This document shows positions 22,971 through 34,651 of a stretch of DNA of 64,000 nucleotides, piece after piece. The stretch lies in contig CAJQUW010001409.1 in assembly GCA_907163375.1 (NCBI GenBank), positions 992,001 to 1,056,000 on the forward strand. Direction: 5' to 3'. The notes below the pieces were generated by a model. It ran no database searches. It saw nothing but the letters and a program-made list of their open reading frames with translations, and had not been told where the DNA came from. Made by a program: the position numbers and the translations under genes. Numbering within the stretch: the first letter of the stretch is position 1; the number at the start of each line of letters is the position of its first letter. Origin of the DNA: Prostheceraeus crozeri. Taxonomy: Eukaryota; Platyhelminthes; Polycladida; Euryleptidae.

Positions 22971-25117
22971 TCTTGTTTTACTACTTTGATTGCAATTTCC
23001 AACTTTCTTGAGAAGCAAATAATTCATTTATAGAACAAGGTGCTTTAGCTGTAATTGTGTTTCTTTAAATGAATGCCATTAACTGTTTTTTGCAGGAAGA
23101 CTCTGGATGTCGAAATTTTCAGTTTAAAGGTACTTCGATCTCTCACTTCTACCACTTCATAGATGTCTGAAGAGCACGTAGCTTTCATCTTCAACAGTCC
23201 TGTCGGCTCCTGTCGTCTCCCTCTGTTACGGCTGTCAGTTTCCTAGTAGGAAACTATAATCTGGTTTTAATTTGTTATAGGAAAATGGAACGCTTGCTTC
23301 TTTTTCCGACCGTAAACTGAGACCTAAGGAAAATGCATCTCATAACACCGGCGGGACGCTTCTACTTTATAAGCTTATATTAATTGCTATTTCAATTCTG
23401 CTAGTTAAACTGTTAATTCGATAATTATCTAATTACTCGGTTTATCTGCTGTAATAGCAGTGCAATAAGTATTGTCAGAAGGGTATTGGTACAAAGTTGA
23501 GAATAAATCCACTTCGAGTGTATAAGAAAATGTCGGAGCTGATTAATAAGAGATTGAAGTTAGTTGTTATTTGATTTTGAACAGTTGTCAGCCAATTTTC
23601 TGATATCTATCACTGAGAGTTCTTTCTGCACATCTATCAAAGAAGTAGGAACAATACTTTTGTGAACTAAAGACTTAGTCGACTACTGCTGATGGTCTCT
23701 GTCGACAGAATGAAATGCAAGCAGTGTGCTTCATTAATTCATGGACATTCATTAATCAAAATGCCAGAAAATGTGCTAAAACTGCATGTTAATCACTAAT
23801 AGGCACAATATGTTGAGAAGAACGAAAACTTTCAGGCACAGGCAAAAACAATCAGTAGAAAGCCATAAGAAATATCACATTAAAATTATAATCACCCTAA
23901 AATATAGCTCTACCCTGAAAACATGACGATTGTGAAATACAAAAATGATTCTTATATGCGCAGAGTGATATAATTACGTACTATTATAATTGCGATACAT
24001 AAAGTCGAGAACAACACTGACAAATAGATGATGTCTTTAATATTCAGTTAAATAACTAAACTATTTAGTTTCCGTTCTTCTTGTTGCTGTTTTCAGTATA
24101 TCAAATCCGTCACAACTTCGCAAAATTGCGAGCGTATAAAGATAGTTTGTCAAAGTGTCATCAATGGCTTGATCCCTTGAAATAGAAGAAACTGAATACG
24201 AAATGTGATAGTGCTATTTTATTGCGAGTTCTTCCGCCCATTTTATTGACCGAAGTGTATTTTTTCTATCTGTTCTACATGTAAAAATTCGTCTACATTG
24301 ATGTCAACAAGGTATCTTCATTTTTTGGTTATATAACTTTCATACTTCAATAACACCCAAGAGATAGAAGTTAAGAAAATGTAAAACAGGACTCCCTGAC
24401 CTGCAAATAATTAGAAGTTTAATGCAAGTATTTTGCATTTGTAAAGAGAATGCATCGTATGACATTTTAATGAGGATGTCCATGAAGGCGCATCGCTGCA
24501 CTGTTCAAAAAAGCTATGCGCTGCTCGAACTGCCCTGAAAGTATAAAGAAAAAAAATATCACACCTTGTCGTTAAATCATCAACATAACCACTCACAATG
24601 AAATTTCTGAAAATAAAAGAATAGTTTCTTCAAGAAATTGTTTCGTCAAAAATTTTGTTAAAGTCAAAGCCTATGAGCTCTGACTGACCATCCCCTATGA
24701 CGCATGAGTGCGATGGATGGTTGATTCCAACCAAAACCCTGACTGTTTTAAGTAATTTTATATTTGTTGATCATTATCAATGATATCAATGATAGAGAGA
24801 ATCCTGGTCATCCTCATCAGCACTTTCTCTGAGTAATTACTGTCTTAATAAATTCGTCAGAATATTTTTCCAATTGTCAGTTTTTGAACGCTGAGTCCGA
24901 AGCCATAGTCCTCAGGAAGAAATAAAAAGTGTGACAATCAATACATTTTGCATCTGACAAATAAAAGCTGAGTTGTTTGCATTGCTCTCTTCTGATTTCA
25001 AGAAAGCTGAATTTTATAATTATGTCAGTTGCAAAAGTTGCAATGAATGCATGCATATATTTCGGCATGCAAATTCGCATCATATTCGTTTTAGGGAATG
25101 GCAGTCATTGAGCATGT
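22971..25117. other. Spacer
   Basis: No gene or repeat recognised; short open frames only. Confidence 0.45.
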
Positions 25118-25245
25118 TGTCAAATCTTCTGTAAAACTATAGAGCTTCATTTTGAAATCCAATAGCATCGGGTTCGATAAAGACACGCCGAAGAATAAAA
25201 TAATCTGCGGACATGAAGTAGAAGACACAAAACCTCTTTAGTTTT
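25118..25245. repeat. 128-bp direct repeat, left copy
   Basis: Starts 'TGTCAAATCTTCTGTAAAAC' and matches 27105-27232 base for base in length, with roughly seven substitutions. The pair brackets a LINE fragment. Confidence 0.9.
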
Positions 25246-27104
25246 AAAAGTAAATAAGCGTATATTTGAAAGAAACAAACCCCAAATGGGAATCGTCCGG
25301 GTGAAAGTTACAGGCAAAGTAATGGGTGTTCTGACGAAGCAAATACAAGGTAGACACACTTCACAGACTGTCATTGCACTGAACAGAGCATGAAAATATG
25401 AAGGCATTTGTTCTCCGTGCAGTTTGTGCAGAGGGTAGAATTATTCTCTTTGATCGGTTTGAAGTAGGAAGCATCAGGTGGTGTAGAATATGATCAGGTG
25501 AAGACAGTGGTTGCTTAAATAGCCTGAAAGCCAATAAATTTCGACGCTGTTCAATTTCAAAAATATTGCAAGACGCACAAACTTTGACATTACAACCGTG
25601 AATGATGCGAAAGCTCGCTTACAGATTGAGATTAAGCGATTGTTCAAGTGTTCTCCTGGGTTCAAAAATACAGCAGAGGCATAATCGAATAAATACATGT
25701 ACATGATCATAACATTGAATACAATAATCAATTGGTCATAGTTCAACATGCCTTTCAAACTCTTAAAACATGTAATAGTTGGGCAGCCTTTCCTACAATA
25801 AAATCAATGTGATCTCCCATTTGAATTTGCTGTTGATGTGGAGTCCTAATAATTTCAAAACACCAACATTGTCCAAGAACGGTACTTCCAAAAAAGCAAA
25901 ATTCCTACCAAAGCCAACACACAGCGTCTTAGTTTTATATGTGTTTACAGACATTTGATGACCTTGGTACCATGATTCAAAATTATCAATTTCAGATTTC
26001 ACAATAGATAAATTACTTGGATGATCTTTCCACACAGGTACAATAAGGGTTGCATCGTCAGCATATTTGATTACTTTGATATTTATATCACATGGTTTAT
26101 AACTGGACAAATAACAGAAAATAACATCGGGCCAATAATTGATCCCTGAGGGACCCCACTTGTAACACAAATGTTATTACTGAAAGTTTTTCCTAATTTT
26201 ACACGTTGTTTGCCATCATATAGGTAACTACTCAACCAGTTTACAAAACAGTTGACATTTGCAAATTGGAGTTTCGAAATAAACGATAGCAAGAGATGAT
26301 GAGGAATACTATCAAAGGCGTGCAACATATCACATGTTATTATGCGAACAGCAACGACGACTGTATCATCAAGAAATTTCAGAAGAAAGTATTGTGGAGT
26401 AAGAAGAGCGAATACAGTAGATAAACGAGGTCGATAGGCAAATTGGTATTCATCATAAAATTCTAACAGTGAATGGCTGAACTTACTTAAGACAAATTTT
26501 TCATAAACTTTGCTTATTACAGGTAATAGAGATGTAGGTCTCAATTTATTTACGCTCACAGGACGAGATTTAGGCACAGGACAAACATCAGCAATTTTCC
26601 AGATCTTCGGAAAAATACTTTTTCCAAAAGAAAGGTTAAATATGTAACACAGAGGATGAGAGATTACATCGCTTGACAACTTCGATAATATGGGATGGAT
26701 TCAATAAGACTTATTTGTTTTTATATTGTTAAAAAAATTCTGAACAAACGATTAATCACGTATAGAATTCACAGGGGAACTTACAGATAACCGCGAAAAA
26801 TACTGCTTTCTACAAAAAAACGCAGAAAATATTTCATTGACAGCATGTGCAGCTTTAACAGCGTCAGGGAATAATGCAACAATCTGGTCCACAGAGCTGC
26901 TACCTTTTGTGCTCCAAACTGCATTCACAACGGACCATGCACCTCTCAAGGAGTTGCATATGTTTCTACTCCATATCATTTTTGATTTAAAAATTTCTTT
27001 GCGCACTTTGTCCTTATAATGACGAAAAAGTTGGAAATTCTTAGCTTTATAAGCCGACCATCTTTTGTTGATAAGGTCAATAACTACAAGAGTAATCGCA
27101 TGCA
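25246..27104 (-). pseudogene. LINE ORF2 fragment (CR1/Jockey-like RT)
   Basis: Non-LTR retrotransposon RT read on the minus strand. The first piece (26752-27104) is the stretch before RT ('LINKRWSAYKAKNFQLF'). The second (26083-26679) carries 'GKSIFPKIWKIADVCPVPK', 'YQFAYRP', 'DMLHAFDSIPHHLL' and 'GVPQGSIIGPMLFSV'. After a frameshift, 25793-26170 has 'VIKYADDATLIVPV', the catalytic YADD box. 25474-25758 shows 'NNRLISICKRAF', typical of the region after RT. The endonuclease domain is absent, as in a 5'-truncated insertion. No poly-A tail was seen. It sits exactly between two 128-bp direct repeats. Confidence 0.85.
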
Positions 27105-27232
27105 TGTCAAATCTTCTATAAAACTATAGAGATTCATTTTGAAATCCAATAGCATCGGGTTCGATAAAGACGCGCCGAAGAATAAAAAAATCTACGGACA
27201 TGAAGTAGAAGACACAAAACCTCTTCAGTTTT
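27105..27232. repeat. 128-bp direct repeat, right copy
   Basis: Second copy of the sequence at 25118-25245. It ends 193 bp before the lectin-like start codon, so it lies in that gene's upstream region. Confidence 0.9.
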
Positions 27233-27425
27233 TGATTCTAGAATTCAAATGAATAAGCAGACATACCGACATTGTTTATCTCCATCAATTATTTCTGTCT
27301 TCTTCGCTAATACATTACTGTTTTAGCCAGCAGCTACATGTAAGCATCGCAAAGCGCATTTTCTCTGTATGTAGATGTCAGTTGAAATATTTCATTTGAT
27401 TTCGACAGTCAGTTTCACCTACAGA

Positions 27426-28193
27426 ATGAATATCATTGCTTCTTTTGGAGTTATTTTCGTGTTGTTGTCAGTGCTTGATTATTCCTGTGGAAAGCCTTAT
27501 ACTCACAATCCTTCACAGGATCTCCAGGAGTCCCTGCAACATCTCAAAAATGAAACTCAACGCATCCTCGACCCAAAGAAGTTAAAGTTGGAGCAGGAAA
27601 TGCTATCAAACATTGCTTCTGGCAGGAATAATGCATTGGTAGAGAGAAGCAGCATTATCAATCTTCTAAGTGATATGAAAGATGAAGTCAAAGCCATGAG
27701 AAAAATTAATATGCGGATGACGGAGACATTGTCTGAAGTGGTCAAGAATGAGACGCTGAAATCAAGGAGATACCTCAGTGATATCCTGAATATTTTGAAA
27801 ACCATTGCTGCATGTAAATCACCATGGGTCGTTCATCCCACAAACAAGTGCATTCTCGTTCATAATTCCCACAAGACTTGGGAATATGCAGAATCCTATT
27901 GTCGCAGTAAAAACGCTGTTTTACCAACGTTTAAAAATGCTGCTGATCATGAATCAATGAAGAGGCTCATGGTAGTTGCCAGTTCTTGTTCATGGATAGG
28001 CATTAAGTGGAAGGAAAATAAATGGATTTTCTATGGACCAAAGAAAAACAAATACTTGAACTCGTACTTGAAGAAACAACCTCCAACGACAAAGGAACTA
28101 TGTGCTTATTCGTGCTCGGGAGGACTGTACTGGGATATAAACGTAGACTGTTATAAATATAGTTGGCCATTCATTTGTGTGCAAACATTCTAG
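27426..28193 (+). CDS. Secreted C-type-lectin-like protein
   Basis: 255 residues, intronless in this window. I chose the Met at 27426 over the one at 27375 because it opens a clear signal peptide ('MNIIASFGVIFVLLSVLDYS', cleavage probably after about residue 22) and has A at -3. Residues 30-125 are charged and helical-looking, possibly a coiled coil, with N-glycosylation sequons at N42 and N108. Residues 130-252 form a C-type lectin fold: C130 and C142, C159 to C251, C226/C230 and C242, with 'TWEYAESYC', 'SWIGIKW' and 'WPFICV'. The calcium/sugar site is not canonical: 'KQPPTTKEL' replaces EPN/QPD and 'YWDINVDC' replaces WND. Extracellular recognition or immunity is the family's usual role; the ligand is unknown. 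Confidence 0.85.
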   Translation: MNIIASFGVIFVLLSVLDYSCGKPYTHNPSQDLQESLQHLKNETQRILDPKKLKLEQEMLSNIASGRNNALVERSSIINLLSDMKDEVKAMRKINMRMTETLSEVVKNETLKSRRYLSDILNILKTIAACKSPWVVHPTNKCILVHNSHKTWEYAESYCRSKNAVLPTFKNAADHESMKRLMVVASSCSWIGIKWKENKWIFYGPKKNKYLNSYLKKQPPTTKELCAYSCSGGLYWDINVDCYKYSWPFICVQTF

Positions 28194-30159
28194 CGCATTG
28201 AGCGATTCTGTCAACGCAGACCTTCTTTTCTACTATCAGGACTGTGTGTAGAGATCTATATCACATTAACATTGCAGACGTTGGCAATTATGACATTATA
28301 TTAAACAGACTGCGTATGGAGACGATATTAATCGGAGTATGAGTCCTTTCATTTTTAGGACTCCAACTCTTACTCTACTCTTCTGCTTCAAAGTAATGAT
28401 AAAATATTTAATGTTTCCATGTACTTAAACAGATTAGAGTTAATAGCAGATATTTAAAGTTATTGAAAGATATTTAGAGTTATTTAAACAGATAAATCCC
28501 TTGACTCTGAATTTCGGACGAGAGAGATTCGATTTTGGACAAAAGAGATTTGGACGCCATTACTGAATAATCAGAGAGTTGTACATTTTGATTATAAGAA
28601 GTCACATAAAGATTGTGATAACAACTGTGGTGAATGAATTGGCAAAGCACAATGACACGTAAGCGCATTACTTCATTACAAATATTCAAATTGTATTAAA
28701 TTTTTGAAACTCAACATACCTCAGAATGTGGCGCCTTTAATTTTTTGATTGCATATCAAAAATATTATTTTGTGCATGACATTTGTTATCTTCTTTACTT
28801 AAAGGCCTCTATGCACTCAGTCAAACTGGAATTTGAATGATTTTGTGATACAAATAGTATGCCTTAGAGTTGATAAATATGTATAGGCATGTAGCTACTG
28901 TACATCCAAAAGCAATCTTGGAATCTTGATGTTTATGTGATAATATAGTTTGCATGATGAATCTGACTCATTGTCAATGTTGCGACGGTTGTGCGAATGA
29001 TCCATTTAATCTTTTTTCACTATCCAATTCAGGAATGATGCTTTGGTACTGGGGAGAGAGAAACAACAAGCTTCTTTGTTTTATAAGCGAAATGAGGAAT
29101 GAAATCAAAATACAAATATGAGGAGAATAAAAGCTCGGATGCATGATGAAGAAATTGTATAATTATAGGGCCCTAAACACTGACATTAAAGAAGCACCGT
29201 AGTGGCATTCTGAAAATTTTGTGAATTGTGATAAATATATATTTCTCAGAACAAACGTCTACGAAGCACCCGCGGTTATGTACTCAAAACTCATAATTAG
29301 CATATTGCACAATTATAATCAGTTTATTCGTGAAGCTGCATAAACATTGGAATACATAGACCGATTATGTACACCAACATGACAAACGTTATGGTGCCTG
29401 GGTCTACACTCTACAACAAGTTGATTGGAAAAGCTAATAAAACGATCTTCTTGACACTTCTGCAGGTCAATTTTTTTAGTCTCTTTTCCATTTCAAAGAA
29501 ACGTTTTTGTTTTTAACCCTTTGTTCGACACTATTCGGGCTACACGGTTGCATATATGCAGGGTGAGTCATAATGTACGCAAAACTTTGAATAAAATAAT
29601 AGTAGTGCCATTTTGTTCGTCAAGACTTGGGATTTCGTTTCATGTAATATCTTTCAGTGCTATAAAAAAAGTTCTTGGATTTCTCCAAGAACAAAAAGTT
29701 TGTAGCACATACAGAGGTAAAAAACTAAAAACTCAAACAGCTCTGCATCGGAGTACAGGTGTAACTTGAGGCATAATATGAACTACAAAAATTCATGGCC
29801 TAATAACAAATGCGAAAGAAGTTGGAGAACGACGCAAGTAACCAGGGAACTAACCTCACCAACACGGGAAGATTGAATCACAAACAAGAAAATTATTATA
29901 GGAAGCCGTGTAGAAATTATAATATGAACTTTGGACAGTCATGAGAATCTAAATATAAGCCTACAAATATGCAAGGAAAGGAGAAAAATTTCATTTCTAT
30001 GAACCCACCAAACTTTAGTTTTGCATGATGCACTGCTTGTAGATCTATGTCTTATTTCCACTGAATTTTTAAAGTAAAATCAGTCCCTTGAGAAGGTTCA
30101 TAGAGTTGAGACAGGTTATAAAAAGTTATTGAGTTTTCTTTGGGTATACTTTTGGTATA
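28194..30159. other. Spacer with a solo transposon end
   Basis: No gene recognised. 'CAGGGTGAGTCA' at 29559-29570 resembles an IS630/mariner-type end like those at 1.55 and 2.69 kb, but it is not preceded by TA and has no partner nearby. Confidence 0.45.
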
Positions 30160-30493
30160 TACAGTGCTTCTCAAAAGTCTGGAAATACTTTAAAGGCTGC
30201 GTGCCTTTTTGTCATAGCTTTTAGAAACCGGTGAATGCGATTTATCAGAGCTCACATGAAGGGAATTTAGTTTTCTTCAGGCGAAATGAAATTCTGATCG
30301 CGTTATATACTATTTTCATAGTGATATCAAACAGTACCTATCTTTAATAATAATAAACTTTCTTAACTTTATTACTGAAAACTAGTTGAATATCACTCAG
30401 TTTGATCTTACTGAACACCATCAGTGAAGTCTGCTTGTAAAACAATCGTTGTTGTTCCGTCAAGAAGCACGACTTCTTTGATGGCAGTGAGTA

Positions 30494-31603
30494 GTGTTCA
30501 CTCCTTGCTCGCTACAGTTAGAAGCTTATTGCTTTCAGTATCTGATTCATCATGGACACAGAAACACGCATCTGCCTCGTACAACTTTAGGCTACTATGA
30601 AAATATGAGAAGTACAACTTCCACACTCAGGGCATACAAGACTATCCATGGACTACACAAAGATCCGTTCACAGCCTCAGCGATCGTGAAGTTGATTCAA
30701 CGATTCGAATCCACTGGATCGGTTTCTGACAAGCCACGAACCGGAAGGCCCTCCCTTCTTCTTGATCGAAGTGCCATAGTGATGGATAAACTGAATGAAC
30801 AAAAAGAAAACCATCCATCGGGATTGGCAAGCTCCATCTCAAGAGCCACAGACATTCCTCGCGCCAGTGTCAATAGGATATTGAAGCATCACTTCAGACT
30901 TTACCCCTACAAGTTGCGGTCAACACAAGCAATTACGGAGGATGATGAAGGTAAACAACTTCAGTTTTCGGATTTCATCATTAACAAGGATCATATTGAG
31001 AAGATTTTGTGGAGTGACGAGGCTAACTTCTCGCTGGACGGGTCCGTGAACAAGCACAATGCTAACATATGGGGAACCGAAAGACCTCCGGCACACCGGC
31101 ATCCTCTTCACTCGCCACATGTGACTATGTGGATGGCCTTTACGAGCGAGTTCAAGTTGAAGCCTTTCTTCTTCCCTGCGACAGTTACTAGTGAATCCTA
31201 TAAATTCATGCTCGAATCGCACATGATCCCGCAATTGCGACGGCTTCGCCAGCTACACCATGTCACATTTCAACATGATGGTGCACCGCCGCACTTCGGA
31301 AGAATTGTGACTGAAGTCCTGAAGAAAACTTTTGGTGACAATGTCATCGGACGGGGCTTTCCGAACGTGTGGCCGCCGAGGTCTCCTGATCTCACTCCGC
31401 TTGACTACTACTTTTGGGGCATGTTGAAAACTCAAGTCTACAGCCGGGGAAGACCACAGAATCTCGAGACCCTCAAAGAGTGGATCGTGGAAGCTGCTGA
31501 AGACGTGCAGCAAGATGAGATCTCCAATGCAGTCCAGGACTTCTTCTACCGGTGCGAACTTGTTAGAGACTTCAACGGTGATACTTTCGAATATTTGTTA
31601 TAA
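30494..31603 (+). CDS. DDE_3-type transposase (DD36D)
   Basis: 369-codon open frame. The N-terminal half has paired helix-turn-helix features with the linker 'KPRTGRPSLL'. The catalytic part shows 'LWSDEANFSLDGSVNKHN' (first Asp), 'FQHDGAPPHFGRIV' (second Asp) and 'VWPPRSPDLTPLDYYFWG' (third Asp); 36 residues separate the last two. Relatives in arthropods and molluscs usually begin 'MDTETR'; an ATG at 30552 starts exactly that in another frame but hits TAG after 12 codons, so the true N-terminus has a frameshift and the open frame starts in non-homologous sequence. All three catalytic residues are present. Activity is doubtful because of the N-terminal break. Confidence 0.88.
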   Translation: MFTPCSLQLEAYCFQYLIHHGHRNTHLPRTTLGYYENMRSTTSTLRAYKTIHGLHKDPFTASAIVKLIQRFESTGSVSDKPRTGRPSLLLDRSAIVMDKLNEQKENHPSGLASSISRATDIPRASVNRILKHHFRLYPYKLRSTQAITEDDEGKQLQFSDFIINKDHIEKILWSDEANFSLDGSVNKHNANIWGTERPPAHRHPLHSPHVTMWMAFTSEFKLKPFFFPATVTSESYKFMLESHMIPQLRRLRQLHHVTFQHDGAPPHFGRIVTEVLKKTFGDNVIGRGFPNVWPPRSPDLTPLDYYFWGMLKTQVYSRGRPQNLETLKEWIVEAAEDVQQDEISNAVQDFFYRCELVRDFNGDTFEYLL

Positions 31604-31651
31604 TTTCTTCATGATATTGTACTGTTTTTGGTGATTGTTTGTTCTTGAATA

Positions 31652-33084
31652 CAGTGTCGGCGGAAATATTATGACCGCTTCTCAAAAGATTGTCTCTATG
31701 AGTCTGTTGACATGAAAACATTAGTTATTTATTCTCAAAACTTGTTTACTACTTTAAGAACATTACAGAATAGGAAATAATGATTGTTAAACATTTTAAC
31801 GGTACACTTACAAGAAATAGTATTTCGTTGAATGGCCCGCACTTCTCTTCAGTAGGTGAATCCGGTTCTTCATTGAATTTGATAGATTTCGGCAGAAGTC
31901 GGGAGTGATTGAAAGGCACCAGTGTCGCTTGATCGATTCCTTCAATTCAGTCAATGATTTCGGTTGATCTTGAGAAACACGAACCTTCAACTGTCTCCAT
32001 AAATTCTCAATGGGGTTCAGATCCGGTGAGTTTCCAGGCCATTGAATAACACGAACATTTTGATCAGCTAGCCATGAAGTGATCTTCTTCGCTTTGTGAC
32101 AGGGGGCTGAATCGTGCATGAAATATTCGCATCCCAGAATGTTCATATTTGTCATCAGCTTGTCCTCGAGCAAATCGAGATAAACAGCTGCATTCATGTT
32201 TATGCCTTTCGGAAGAAAAAAGAGGCCTCCTCTGTTGTTCGCCGAGAAACAGGCCCAAACCATCACTTTCTGTGGGTGTTTCACAGCTGGCAATGTGTAC
32301 CGGGGATTGTATCGTTCATTCGTTGGTCGTCTAACGAGATGAGGGACTTGATAATTCAACTCAAAAGTTAATTCGTCCGAAAAAAGAACTTTTGCCCAGT
32401 CACCGTTATCCCAGTCGCCATATTGATCAGCAAAACAACGACGCTGACTTCGCATCTTCTTCGTCAAAAGTGGTTTCTTCGCAGCTCTTCTGGCAGATAA
32501 ACCAAATTTTCTCAAACGATGCTGAATTTGGGTGACACCGAGATGTATTCCTTCTTCAAACAGTATATTTACAATTTTTGATGCTGGCAAAAAAGGATCT
32601 TTCACTACCATTCGTCGAATCTTTCGCTCAATTTGCCTGGTGGTCTTCGCCCGTCTTCCTGTTCGCTGACGACTCTTCAAAGAACCGGTATCTTGAATTC
32701 TCTTGAGGGTATTGAACACAGTTCCTTTGGCAGCCTTCAATCTTCTTGCAATTGCCTCGTTCGAGTATCCTTCTTCTTTCAACAGTTGAATATTTGCGCG
32801 TAGCGGTTCACTCAAGTCCGGATTCTTTCCCATTGCGAGCAAAATGCACGATTGCAAGCATATATTCAAATTTGAATATTTTGACAGCTAATCGATGCGT
32901 CTAGTTGGAAAGGCGTGAAGTTGATTTCTATGGCAACGTCTATAGTTGGAAAGACGTGATGAAGTTGATTTCTATGGCATATATATCTGAGAGAATGAAT
33001 AGGTATATCTGTCTACAGCGTATTATCGAAACTGTGATTTTACTGCTTTTCAATGAAGCGGTCATAATATTTCCGGCGACACTG
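31652..33084 (-). mobile_element. Tc1 element nested in the DD36D transposon
   Basis: 1433 bp, flanked by TA on both sides (31650-31651 and 33085-33086). The 30-bp TIRs (31652-31681, 33055-33084) start 'CAGTGTCGGCGGAAATATTA' and differ at one base. One full-length transposase is encoded. The insertion landed between the host element's transposase stop and its right TIR. Confidence 0.95.
31808..32833 (-). CDS. Tc1 transposase (DD34E), apparently intact
   Basis: 341 residues from the Met at 32833 ('MGKNPDLSEP'), the normal length for Tc1; an upstream in-frame Met at 32869 adds 12 unlikely residues. The N-terminal bipartite helix-turn-helix includes 'GYSNEAIARRLKAAKGTV', followed by the GRR-type hinge 'QRTGRRAK'. 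Catalytic residues: Asp in 'VLFSDELTFE', Asp in 'YFMHDSAPCHKAK' and Glu in 'PGNSPDLNPIENLW', with 34 residues between the last two. No stop or frameshift. It cuts DNA at the element's own TIRs and inserts at TA. Together with near-perfect TIRs, this is a candidate for an active element. Confidence 0.93.
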   Translation of the reverse strand: MGKNPDLSEPLRANIQLLKEEGYSNEAIARRLKAAKGTVFNTLKRIQDTGSLKSRQRTGRRAKTTRQIERKIRRMVVKDPFLPASKIVNILFEEGIHLGVTQIQHRLRKFGLSARRAAKKPLLTKKMRSQRRCFADQYGDWDNGDWAKVLFSDELTFELNYQVPHLVRRPTNERYNPRYTLPAVKHPQKVMVWACFSANNRGGLFFLPKGINMNAAVYLDLLEDKLMTNMNILGCEYFMHDSAPCHKAKKITSWLADQNVRVIQWPGNSPDLNPIENLWRQLKVRVSQDQPKSLTELKESIKRHWCLSITPDFCRNLSNSMKNRIHLLKRSAGHSTKYYFL

Positions 33085-33342
33085 TAACTAGTTTTCAGTA
33101 ATAAAGTTGTTTTTCTTAAAGTTAGTTACGGAATGATAATTTTATTATTATTAAAGATAGGTACTGTTTGATATCGCTATGAAAATAGTATATAACGCGA
33201 TCAGAATTTCATTTCGCCTGAAGAAAACTAAATTCCCTTCATGTGAGCTCTGATAAATCGCATTCACCGGTTTCCAAAAGCTATGACAAAAAGGCACGCA
33301 GCCTTTAAAGTATTTCCAGACTTTTGAGAAGCACTGTATATA

Positions 33343-34649
33343 CCGGGTGTCCAAAAAAAAGTGACGAAAACTAAACGCTTATAAATTCTTCAATTTACAT
33401 TCGATTGAGCTGACTTTTTGCATACGAATGTAAAATACCCATACGTTTTGTCTGTAAAGTATGAAGCTTGAACATTGAGTGCTCTTAGAGAAAAACGGGT
33501 ATAAACTCGAATCTTGTGTATTTCCAGTGGTAGAATTCAAGACATCGGACATAATGATATGCGATTTCCACCCATCAATCGTGATCATAGCACGCTTTTC
33601 CAGCATACATAGCGCGTCAAGGATTGGTTTGATATGAAAATGTGATTAAGCCTAGATGAAAATGATCGTCAAAGATCTTGCTTCTACTTTAGCAAATCTA
33701 ATACAAAAATGAAGTTCACAACAGCACAGTACATTTTGCAGATTAAAGTTTATTTTGCGTGCAGCTCGCGCGTCTAATACACATTTCTCGAACAAAAACA
33801 TACATTGTCCAAGTGCAAGTGAATGTGACAATTAAAAAAGTTGTGACCAACGGGACTCTCCAAAGATGTAACACAGGAAATTCTGGTCGTCGTCTCAGAT
33901 TGTTGGACGTCATTTTGATATCGAATGGCCTCCAGGATTACCCGATGTCAATGCATGCGATTACTTTTTATGGGGACTTTTAATTGATAGAGTGTTCCGA
34001 TATGCACTTGGACCTGTTCGAGGATTGGCCGATTTGACTGATCGGAGGCATTTACGCATGTACGGCAAGACTGCATGAACTACGCTGTTGAGGTGATTAT
34101 TCAGTTAACTAAAACTTTTTACACCCTTTTCATTGCAATATTTTATCAAAATGTTGTAATCTTGCAGATTGCAAAAATGCATTTCTGAATATGGTCGACA
34201 ACTTAGGATTACTCATGATTGAGACTTTCTGACTCCCTGTCATAGATTCAACAAAGTTTGACGTTATAAATGTTTTCATCTTTAAAGTATCAGCAAGCTT
34301 AGTAACAATGCCTTCATTAATTTGTAGTCCATCAAGTTTTTTCTAGCCGCCAAATCAATCTTTACAGAACTATGATTTCTGAATCATGCTGGAAAAGCGT
34401 GCTATGATCACGATTGATGGGTGGAAATCGCATGTCATTATGTCCGATATCTTGAATTCTACCACTGGAAATACACAAGATTGGAGCTTATACCCGTTTT
34501 TCTCTAAGAGCACTCAATGTTCAAGCTTCATACTTTACAGACAAAACGTATGGGTATTTTACATTCGTATGCAAAAAGTCAGCTCAATCGAATGTAAATT
34601 AAAGAATTTATAAGCGTTTAGTTTTCGTCACTTTTTTTTGGACACCCGG
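33343..34649 (+). mobile_element. Long-TIR mariner-type element, internally deleted
   Basis: TIRs of exactly 264 bp (33343-33606 and 34386-34649) start 'CCGGGTGTCC' and match at about 98%. TA flanks both sides (33341-33342, 34650-34651). The left end lies six bases from the right end of the neighbouring DD36D element, the two being separated only by TATATA. Confidence 0.92.
33709..34079 (+). pseudogene. Transposase remnant of the 1.3-kb long-TIR element
   Basis: The ATG at 33709 starts 'MKFTTAQYILQIKVYFA', the usual N-terminus of a DDE_3-type transposase, but stops after about 23 codons. Near 33915-34015 another frame reads 'IEWPPGLPDVNACDYFLWG', the region around the last catalytic Asp. The central catalytic core is deleted. 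It can only move if helped in trans. Confidence 0.75.
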
Positions 34650-34651
34650 TA

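Larger units (their letters stand above)
30162..33336 (+). mobile_element. Long-TIR DD36D mariner-type transposon with a nested Tc1
   Basis: TIRs at 30162-30386 and 33086-33336 start 'CAGTGCTTCTCAAAAG' and are flanked by TA (30160-30161, 33337-33338). Apart from one roughly 26-bp insertion in the right arm, the outer 200 bp differ at only about two positions, so the copy is young. Without the Tc1 insertion (31652-33084) and its duplicated TA it would be about 1740 bp. The transposase gene lies at 30494-31603. Confidence 0.92.
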
